Assembly: GCA_964476135.1 (NCBI GenBank)
Contig: CAYYYG010000034.1
Location: 1 to 11,576 of the forward strand
Length of the DNA stretch: 11,576 bases
Direction: 5' to 3'
Origin: CAYYYG01 sp964476135
Lineage (GTDB): Bacteria; Patescibacteriota; Microgenomatia; UBA1406; GWC2-37-13
In this document: in pieces, positions 7,137 to 11,576 of the stretch
Numbering within the stretch: the stretch's first letter is position 1
Layout: each line of letters starts with the position of its first letter
The notes under the pieces: model-generated
What the model was told of the DNA's origin: nothing
Database searches by the model: none
What the model saw: only the letters and a program-made list of their open reading frames with translations
Made by a program: the position numbers and the translations under genes

Positions 7137-8636
7137 CTAATTATTTCTTTTATTGACGTAGAGCTCCATATGTAAATTTCTATAGTTTTCCGATAACTTT
7201 CTGTTAAAGTGCTCGGTAAGCTCCTCTTTCATTTCTAGCCACTGATCCTTTCTCTTCAGATGATCCGAATCGTTATACGATAGTAACACCCATACCCTTT
7301 TATATTTTGCTTTTAGTGAATCTATTTTCTGAATATCTGGTTCCGGTAATTCAGTGCCGCCTCCTATCGCATAATCTTTCGAAGAAATCTCGACTTCTTG
7401 TAAAGTATTCGCGGGTGGATATTTGCTGAAATAATACCGGAATGGATATTTGATATAGTATGCATAATAGACAATCGCGTCGCCCTCCTGAACATTCTTG
7501 TCTATGTATTTTGCAACCGCCTGCCAGTCACGGGTACTTTTGTTTTCGAACACATAGTGCATATACTCGCTCCCTGAATAAGATAATATTAAACGTAGGC
7601 CAAGGAAAATAAAAAGAGCAGTCAGTCCGTATTGCTTTATCTTCATGTACTTCCCTTTTTCATTGATCGCCAAAGAAAGTAACACCACAAACCCGCTCAG
7701 TGAGGAATTAAATGATTCCGGTTCATAGACCGGCTTTACGAACACTGAAAATATATATCCAAATAAAATTGGAAACACCACCCAAACTGACAAAAACAAT
7801 AAGTTAAATCTTGACTCGCTACTCCCAAATAGGTACTTTCTAATATGCAGAAAGTATCCGATAATAAACAGACCAGACACAATAGTTGCACCGATGGAAT
7901 CTCCAGAAATCACCATAAATCCAAAGATGAGCTGTTTTAAGTCGGGCTTCTGAATCCAGTCGACTTGATGACTTCTAAAGGAGGGTGCGATAACAAGAGG
8001 TATCAACCCGATCGCAATCGCAATAATTACGGCTATTATTTTTTTCCGGTGTTCTTTTTCCGGATAAAACCAAAACGCACTTATCAATTGCGCAAAAATG
8101 GCGAGGCCCGCAAGCATATGATTATATATTCCACCCAGATATATAACTGCCAAAATCATCACTTTCCAGTATCCAAAACCTCTATTAAGGCTTTTATATA
8201 ATACAAGTGCGCCAGCGGTGACAAAAAAAAGTGCCGCACTATATCCTCTTGCTTGCCTTGCGTATTCGATAAAATAAATATTCAATAAGAATAGTAATGT
8301 CGCCAATCTTGCAACTCTGCCCCCTCCAATCTCCTTCGCAAACAAATATACTAAAGGAATAGTTAAAACACCAAAAGTTCCGGACAGAGAGCGTACCCAG
8401 AATTCAGCATCTCCCAACTTCAACCAAAAATGCAGCGCCAGGTAATAGAACCACATGTTTCCTTCTTCATACCGTAGAAAATTCAATAGTTGATGCCAAT
8501 CTTTGGAGATGTATATAGATGCAACTTCATCTAAGGTGAGAGTCGAATTTCCTATGTGCCACCAAATTAAAATTACACCAAGAAATAAAAATCCTATAAT
8601 ATATTTATGTGCCTCAAATAATCGAAGTACTTTCAT
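7137..8636 (-). CDS. GT39/ArnT-type polyprenyl-phosphate-sugar membrane glycosyltransferase
   Basis: A roughly 499-residue membrane enzyme of the GT-C fold, PMT_2/ArnT/GT39-like. A first helix is followed by an outside loop with the catalytic-type acidic pair LTLDE (D36-E37 from this start), then EGNMWFYYLALHFW and FWVRSLS, and the EYARQARGYS segment near 124-133, all usual for this superfamily. About nine to eleven helices follow, then a soluble C-terminal region of about 130 residues. Relatives move a sugar from a polyprenyl-phosphate donor onto a lipid, glycan or protein outside the membrane; the acceptor is unknown here. I prefer the ATG at 8636 because a perfect TATAAT ends six bases upstream. 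An in-frame ATG at 8651 would add five residues but overlaps that box. The PAP2 gene lies upstream on the same strand. Confidence 0.9.
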   Translation of the reverse strand: MKVLRLFEAHKYIIGFLFLGVILIWWHIGNSTLTLDEVASIYISKDWHQLLNFLRYEEGNMWFYYLALHFWLKLGDAEFWVRSLSGTFGVLTIPLVYLFAKEIGGGRVARLATLLFLLNIYFIEYARQARGYSAALFFVTAGALVLYKSLNRGFGYWKVMILAVIYLGGIYNHMLAGLAIFAQLISAFWFYPEKEHRKKIIAVIIAIAIGLIPLVIAPSFRSHQVDWIQKPDLKQLIFGFMVISGDSIGATIVSGLFIIGYFLHIRKYLFGSSESRFNLLFLSVWVVFPILFGYIFSVFVKPVYEPESFNSSLSGFVVLLSLAINEKGKYMKIKQYGLTALFIFLGLRLILSYSGSEYMHYVFENKSTRDWQAVAKYIDKNVQEGDAIVYYAYYIKYPFRYYFSKYPPANTLQEVEISSKDYAIGGGTELPEPDIQKIDSLKAKYKRVWVLLSYNDSDHLKRKDQWLEMKEELTEHFNRKLSENYRNLHMELYVNKRNN

Positions 8637-8642
8637 AGAAGT

Positions 8643-8648
8643 ATTATA
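8643..8648 (-). promoter_or_regulatory. Candidate -10 box, leaderless start of the GT39 gene
   Basis: On the minus strand TATAAT (8648 to 8643) is followed by ACTTCT and then ATG at 8636, a 6-base gap identical to that at the MgtC gene. No good -35 hexamer is present at 16-18 bases (ATACTT at 17). A second possibility, TATAGT nine bases before the ATG at 8651, would support the longer protein. Confidence 0.4.
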
Positions 8649-8677
8649 CATTACAAAAATACTATAAGTATATATGG

Positions 8678-9217
8678 TTAACGACTCTTGCGCTTTTTGA
8701 AAGTAAAATTAAGGAGCAATTTCGATATGATAATACCGACTACGGCACCGGCCAAAACATCCATAAAAAAATGACAGTAAAGATACACTCTTGATAATGA
8801 TATTAACGCCGCGAGTGCATAGTAAAAAAATTTCCGTTTTTTATCAAAATGGGAACATATGTAAGCACTCGACCAAGCAATAGCAGCATGCGAAGAGGGA
8901 AAACTAAAATCGGTTGGACAATCATAAAATGGGAGATCCCATATTATCCATGGTCTCGATCTTGCGACGATATTTTTCAATACAAATTGCACAAGTAGGG
9001 TGTTAATTGCAAAATTTGAGAAAAACAAGAGTGTGAAATAGTGGTGTTTTTTTTCTTCCCACTCTATGTAAAATGTGATAATAACTAGCCATACGGCAAA
9101 CCAGATTCCCTGCATAGATAAGAAGGAAAACAATATATCTGTATAATAATTTCTCTGAAAAATATCTGAGATTATTCGTGTAAGGAAATAATCAGAGGAT
9201 ACAAGCATGTCTGCCAT
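8678..9217 (-). CDS. PAP2-family lipid phosphatase
   Basis: A membrane phosphatase of the PAP2 superfamily with all three motifs. Counted from the alternative upstream ATG at 9235, motif 1 is K87-x6-R94-P95 (KNIVARSRP), motif 2 is PSSH at 113-116 and motif 3 is S148-R149-x5-H155-x3-D159. H116 is the likely proton donor and H155 the nucleophile. Motif 2 has PSSH in place of the commoner PSGH, a tolerated variant. Family members remove phosphate from polyprenyl pyrophosphates or phosphatidic acid-type lipids outside the membrane. Next to a GT39 transferase, recycling of undecaprenyl carrier is a reasonable guess. I choose the ATG at 9217 (179 residues) because a TTGATT-17-TACAAT promoter ends five bases before it; the ATG at 9235 lies inside that promoter's spacer. 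Confidence 0.9.
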   Translation of the reverse strand: MADMLVSSDYFLTRIISDIFQRNYYTDILFSFLSMQGIWFAVWLVIITFYIEWEEKKHHYFTLLFFSNFAINTLLVQFVLKNIVARSRPWIIWDLPFYDCPTDFSFPSSHAAIAWSSAYICSHFDKKRKFFYYALAALISLSRVYLYCHFFMDVLAGAVVGIIISKLLLNFTFKKRKSR

Positions 9218-9222
9218 AAAAT

Positions 9223-9251
9223 ATTGTATACGCATTACGTGAGGTAATCAA
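9223..9251 (-). promoter_or_regulatory. Sigma70-type promoter of the PAP2 gene, probably leaderless
   Basis: Read on the minus strand: TTGATT (9251-9246), a 17-base spacer, TACAAT (9228-9223), ATTTT, then ATG at 9217. The -35 matches consensus at four of six positions and the -10 at five of six, with ideal spacing. Transcription would begin at or beside the A of this ATG and would exclude the upstream ATG at 9235. Confidence 0.55.
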
Positions 9252-9257
9252 AACTAT

Positions 9258-9280
9258 ATACATACACACATAATATGTAT
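9258..9280. repeat. Inverted repeat between divergent promoters, candidate operator
   Basis: ATACATA (9258-9264) and TATGTAT (9274-9280) form a perfect 7-base inverted repeat around a 9-base spacer. Its centre, 9269, coincides with the midpoint between the -35 box of the PAP2 promoter (9246-9251) and that of the MgtC promoter (9288-9293). A dimeric regulator bound here could act on both genes. The arms are AT-rich, so chance is not excluded. Confidence 0.35.
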
Positions 9281-9287
9281 TTTTCTG

Positions 9288-9316
9288 TTGATAAATAGTT
9301 ACTTATTGATTATAAT
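9288..9316 (+). promoter_or_regulatory. Sigma70-type promoter of the MgtC gene, leaderless
   Basis: TTGATA (9288-9293), exactly 17 bases, then a perfect TATAAT (9311-9316), then TTGGGT and ATG at 9323. Normal initiation seven bases beyond the -10 box falls on the A of this ATG. This is the strongest promoter match in the window and it fixes the gene start, because the alternative TTG at 9317 would lie upstream of the transcript. Confidence 0.75.
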
Positions 9317-9322
9317 TTGGGT

Positions 9323-9988
9323 ATGGATTTATTCGAGGCTCTTAACATTCCTTCTTACGAAGTTACGCTTGTTGTAAAAATTGTAATCGCATTTGTTGTA
9401 GGTACTATAATCGGTATAGATCGTGAAAGGAGCGGTAAAGCAGCCGGAATGCGTACACAGATGCTTATTTGTGTTGGATCCGCGCTTATGGCAGGGATTT
9501 CTGTTCATCTGGGAGATAAATTCATTCCTTCAGATTTAACTCCTCGCCCTGATCCGGCAAGACTGATGGCGCAAATTGTTACGGGGATCGGGTTCGTCGG
9601 CGCCGGAGTCATATTAAAAAGTGGACAAAGGGTTACCGGAGTTACGACTGCGGCAACATTATGGGTTACCGCCGCAATAGGCATTGCAATCGGAGCCGAA
9701 TTTTATTTGGCCGCTGCAGCAACGGCCATATTCGTGCTACTTCTTGAACCGCTGGCTCAGCTCCAATATAGGTACGGTCTAAAATCACATACTTTTTTGC
9801 TCCAAACAGATTCCAAAAACCAAAAACTTTTAGAGACAGCACTTGAAAGCTTGCTAATAAAATACAAAATATCAGACACTGTTGGAGACGACATTCAATA
9901 CCTTATTTCCTCAACCGAGTCGAAAAATCAGAGACTCGCAAAATCCTTATCCTCGATTCCATTCCAAATAGAAGAAGCAGAAGAGTAA
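9323..9988 (+). CDS. MgtC/SapB family membrane protein
   Basis: A 221-residue MgtC/SapB-type protein. The N-terminal membrane domain (about 1-145, four to five helices) carries the family's conserved segments: GIDRERSGKAAGMRTQ (31-46), DPARLMAQIVTGIGFVGAGVI (77-97) and GVTTAATLWVTAAIG (106-120). A C-terminal cytosolic domain of about 75 residues follows, similar in size to that of Salmonella MgtC. Characterised members help cells cope with low magnesium or, in Salmonella, affect the F-ATPase; many bacterial homologues have unknown roles. I use the ATG at 9323, not the TTG at 9317, because the promoter implies a leaderless transcript starting there. It is divergent from the PAP2 gene. Its stop lies four bases from the stop of the convergent DUF2585 gene. 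Confidence 0.93.
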   Translation: MDLFEALNIPSYEVTLVVKIVIAFVVGTIIGIDRERSGKAAGMRTQMLICVGSALMAGISVHLGDKFIPSDLTPRPDPARLMAQIVTGIGFVGAGVILKSGQRVTGVTTAATLWVTAAIGIAIGAEFYLAAAATAIFVLLLEPLAQLQYRYGLKSHTFLLQTDSKNQKLLETALESLLIKYKISDTVGDDIQYLISSTESKNQRLAKSLSSIPFQIEEAEE

Positions 9989-9992
9989 ACTA

Positions 9993-10586
9993 TCAAATCC
10001 CGGACTGCCAATCCTTAATAAACTCGAACGGATATATGAGCATAATTATATTCAGTGTAAGGTTATCACGAATAATATAAGCAACGAATATTTCCATTAT
10101 CAAAATAAGCAATAATATAGCCCATACCTGCAATTTATATGTCATGAAAAAACCACTAATCATCGCGGCAATATCGGCTACGGAATTTATAATGCTGTCT
10201 CCATAATAATCGAGAGAAATTGTTGCTGCACGATAACGATTTATGACCAAATCGGTATTCTCGAAAATTTCCCAGGCCGCCTCGACAAGCGTAGCTATAA
10301 ATAATTTTTTCCCAAGAGAAAGCTTTCGTGCTAGTTTATTGATTATCCAGTAGAACACCATCCCGTGGATAATGTGTGAAAATGTATAAAAATCCGTCAG
10401 GTGCTGGGAATTTTCAGAGCTTTGAGTAACTCCATGCCAAATTTTTATATATCCGCATTTACATATCGGCACTCTGCCCATCGAAAAGAGTATGAGCGCT
10501 GATGAGACAATGAGAACAAAGGTTAAAAAAAAATAATTCAACCGGTTACTGAAATAATTTCGAATACTTATTGTGTGCTTTTTCAC
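9993..10586 (-). CDS. DUF2585 / UPF0314 family membrane protein
   Basis: A 197-residue membrane protein of family DUF2585 (UPF0314). Family landmarks, counted from the GTG at 10586, are MGR (36-38), CKCG (42-45) with the following IKIWHG, the highly conserved SSENSQHLTDFYTFSHIIHG (56-75), the acidic EAAWEIFENT (102-111) and YYGDSIINSVAD (127-138). About five helices are visible. The function of the family is unknown; the histidine, glutamate and aspartate pattern hints at a metal site or enzyme. The open frame extends upstream to 10790, but that extension lies opposite the DUF4230 gene and lacks family features. The GTG sits six bases beyond a TACAAT box and gives the normal family length. 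I know this family mainly from Alphaproteobacteria, so its presence here may reflect transfer. Confidence 0.85.
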   Translation of the reverse strand: MKKHTISIRNYFSNRLNYFFLTFVLIVSSALILFSMGRVPICKCGYIKIWHGVTQSSENSQHLTDFYTFSHIIHGMVFYWIINKLARKLSLGKKLFIATLVEAAWEIFENTDLVINRYRAATISLDYYGDSIINSVADIAAMISGFFMTYKLQVWAILLLILIMEIFVAYIIRDNLTLNIIMLIYPFEFIKDWQSGI

Positions 10587-10592
10587 ACTTTC

Positions 10593-10602
10593 ATTGTACA
10601 AT
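10593..10602. promoter_or_regulatory. Palindromic bidirectional -10 element of a divergent leaderless promoter
   Basis: ATTGTACAAT is a perfect palindrome, so each strand reads TACAAT (10597-10602 on +, 10598-10593 on -). On + it is followed by ATCGTT and ATG at 10609; on - by GAAAGT and GTG at 10586. Both gaps are exactly six bases, as at the MgtC gene. The minus direction has TTCTGA at a 17-base spacing as a weak -35; the plus direction has none I trust. Confidence 0.55.
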
Positions 10603-10608
10603 ATCGTT

Positions 10609-11235
10609 ATGTTATTCAGAATTCCCTGGAAATCAATTGGAGTAGTTATTATATTAATACTGATTGTGATTGCGGTATCAATTATCTGGTGGCGAGTAAG
10701 AGGAAACGCTGAAATAACGGTCAACATAAGTCGTCCGGCGATAATCAAGCAAATCCGCTCCCTTGCCAGATTGGAAACAGCCTCCTTCACGATAGAGCAA
10801 ATAATTGATGCTAAAACGAGCGAAACCGGTGCTATAAAAAAATTTTTATTCGGTGATAAAATCCTGCTTGTCGCGCATGGTCAGGTAGTTGCCGGATTCG
10901 ACCTTTCCCAGATATCGGAAGCGGATATTAAAATGAAAGAAAAAACAATCGAACTTAATCTTCCAAAACCGCAAATATTAAGCAATACCCTCGACAATTC
11001 AAAAACGAAAGTATACGACAGACAGCAGGGGATTTTCCGCCGTAACGATACCGATCTCGAATCAAAAGCGCGATCAGAAGCAGAAAAATCAATACTGAAG
11101 TCCGCATGTACAGGCGGAATCCTCGAAGTCGCCACAGAAAATGCAAAGCGTCAGATACACACTCTTCTTAGCAGCTTGGGATTTGAGACGATAACTATCA
11201 ATATCCCGGAGGGATCTTGCGAAGAACTACTATAA
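10609..11235 (+). CDS. DUF4230 family protein with N-terminal membrane anchor
   Basis: A 208-residue protein with one transmembrane segment (about 9-27) followed by a soluble domain matching DUF4230. Visible features are LARLETASFTIEQIID (52-67), FLFGDKILLVAHGQVVAGFDLS (79-100), a beta-rich stretch with IELNLPKPQIL (114-124), and a helical end with EAEKSILKSA (158-167). The family is of unknown function and usually has this single-anchor layout, with the domain probably outside the membrane. I choose the ATG at 10609; a GTG at 10573 would add 12 residues but lies upstream of the shared -10 element. The gene is divergent from the DUF2585 gene, with 22 bases between the two start codons. A likely terminator lies 70-160 bases downstream. 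Confidence 0.85.
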   Translation: MLFRIPWKSIGVVIILILIVIAVSIIWWRVRGNAEITVNISRPAIIKQIRSLARLETASFTIEQIIDAKTSETGAIKKFLFGDKILLVAHGQVVAGFDLSQISEADIKMKEKTIELNLPKPQILSNTLDNSKTKVYDRQQGIFRRNDTDLESKARSEAEKSILKSACTGGILEVATENAKRQIHTLLSSLGFETITINIPEGSCEELL

Positions 11236-11274
11236 AGTATTTACGACACCCTTTCGTCCTTCCGGACTCATCAG

Positions 11275-11292
11275 TCCCGATACGTATCGGGA
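11275..11292. repeat. 18-base perfect palindrome, REP-like
   Basis: TCCCGATACGTATCGGGA is a perfect palindrome in the gap between the DUF4230 and PspA-like genes, preceded by a smaller hairpin GTCC-TTCC-GGAC (11256-11267). It is more GC-rich than the DNA around it. There is only one copy in the window, so repeat status elsewhere in the genome is unproven. A 73-codon open frame running through it looks spurious. Confidence 0.5.
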
Positions 11293-11306
11293 GAGGGGGC
11301 AGTGAC

Positions 11307-11394
11307 AATAGAATAATGAATACTACCGGAAACTTTCAATCGAGCGGCATCTTCGGTGCCGATAAAATTCTCCTAGACATTATTCTATTTTTTT
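11307..11394 (+). terminator. Likely intrinsic terminator after the DUF4230 gene
   Basis: AATAGAATAATG (11307-11318) and CATTATTCTATT (11378-11389) form a perfect 12-base stem whose 3' arm runs into seven T residues (11388-11394). The 59-base interior holds a second hairpin: CGGCA (11345-11349), a bulged T, C-TTCG-G, then TGCCG (11357-11361), that is, a C(UUCG)G tetraloop. The large loop is unusual for a terminator, and a structured small RNA is an alternative. The opposite strand lacks a T tract, so it serves + strand transcription. Confidence 0.4.
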
Positions 11395-11449
11395 CTCCGA
11401 CTTATTCAGACGGTATATTCACTGCTTTATTTAGTTAACTTCAAGAGTA

Positions 11450-11576
11450 CTATAAACCGAGCTTTTGCTTGCGAGCTGCGAGTTGAGCGTTAATCGTCTG
11501 TGCGCCAAGAACCTGATCCATTTGTTCGTCAAGACTTGATGCTCGCATCTCACTCGCGGTACTGGCTTTATCCAGG
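11450..11576 (-). CDS. C-terminal end of a PspA/IM30-like protein (partial, cut by the window edge)
   Basis: The last 41 residues of a minus-strand gene end at TAG (11452-11450). The fragment is helical and rich in A, Q, K and E: an ASTASEMRASSLDEQMDQVL stretch, then INAQLAARKQKLGL. The close resembles the end of PspA/IM30/Vipp1 proteins, which commonly finish with a D.ELA.LKA.LG pattern. PspA-type proteins coat and protect the inner membrane during envelope stress, which would suit the neighbours. With so little sequence, another coiled-coil protein is possible. Codon structure is clean and the frame stays open to the edge. Confidence 0.55.
   Translation of the reverse strand, partial: LDKASTASEMRASSLDEQMDQVLGAQTINAQLAARKQKLGL

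Noticed and set aside
10573..10588. GTGTG-CTTTTT-CACAC inverted repeat near the DUF2585 start as an operator or terminator
   Set aside because: The arms are only five bases, it overlaps the proposed GTG start codon, and no T tract follows; too weak to call.
10573..10608. GTG start at 10573 adding 12 residues to the DUF4230 protein
   Set aside because: It lies upstream of the proposed -10 box, so the transcript would not contain it. The ATG at 10609 places a normal anchor directly at the N-terminus.
10587..10790. 68-residue N-terminal extension of the DUF2585 protein
   Set aside because: It lies opposite the DUF4230 coding region and the shared promoter and would make the protein much longer than its family; the GTG at 10586 fits length and promoter.
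11217..11438. 73-codon open frame running through the structured gap after the DUF4230 gene
   Set aside because: It overlaps the DUF4230 3' end, crosses the palindrome and the terminator-like hairpin, and shows no domain or codon pattern. It is most likely a chance frame.

Overview
The window is a gene-dense, AT-rich stretch of bacterial chromosome carrying 13 protein genes, the last one cut by the right edge. No tRNA, rRNA, CRISPR array, transposase or phage gene was recognised. TAA, TAG and TGA all serve as stops, so the code looks standard. I favour a Candidate Phyla Radiation (Patescibacteria) genome. The reasons are the tight packing, the long multi-helix protein at the left end, whose C-terminal pattern I associate with CPR genomes, and the mix of GT39, PAP2, MgtC, DUF4230 and PspA-like genes. 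No taxonomic marker is present, so this is inference.

Layout. Positions 89-7135 hold seven collinear + strand genes: an uncharacterised membrane protein, an isoprenylcysteine methyltransferase-like enzyme, two clan GH-A type glycoside hydrolases with no gap between them, a polytopic membrane protein, a PAS-containing sensor histidine kinase and a single-domain response regulator. The last three overlap each other and form a signalling cassette. Next come two - strand genes (7137-9217): a GT39/ArnT-type membrane glycosyltransferase and a PAP2 lipid phosphatase, a sensible pair for polyprenyl-phosphate sugar chemistry. Then follow MgtC/SapB (+), a DUF2585/UPF0314 membrane protein (-), a DUF4230 protein (+), a structured 214-base gap, and the end of a PspA/IM30-like gene (-). 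At least ten of the thirteen products are membrane proteins or membrane-anchored. The common theme is the cell envelope: surface sugars, lipid carriers, sensing and stress.

Regulation is the most unusual part. None of the twelve visible starts has a Shine-Dalgarno sequence. At six of them a -10-like hexamer (TATAAT or TACAAT) ends 5 or 6 bases before the start codon, which would place transcription start at or next to the first base of the codon (leaderless mRNA). The best case, MgtC, has TTGATA-17-TATAAT-6-ATG. The DUF2585/DUF4230 pair shares a perfect palindrome, ATTGTACAAT, that supplies a -10 box in both directions, each 6 bases from its start codon. These promoter positions led me to shorten four or five gene starts relative to the longest open frames.
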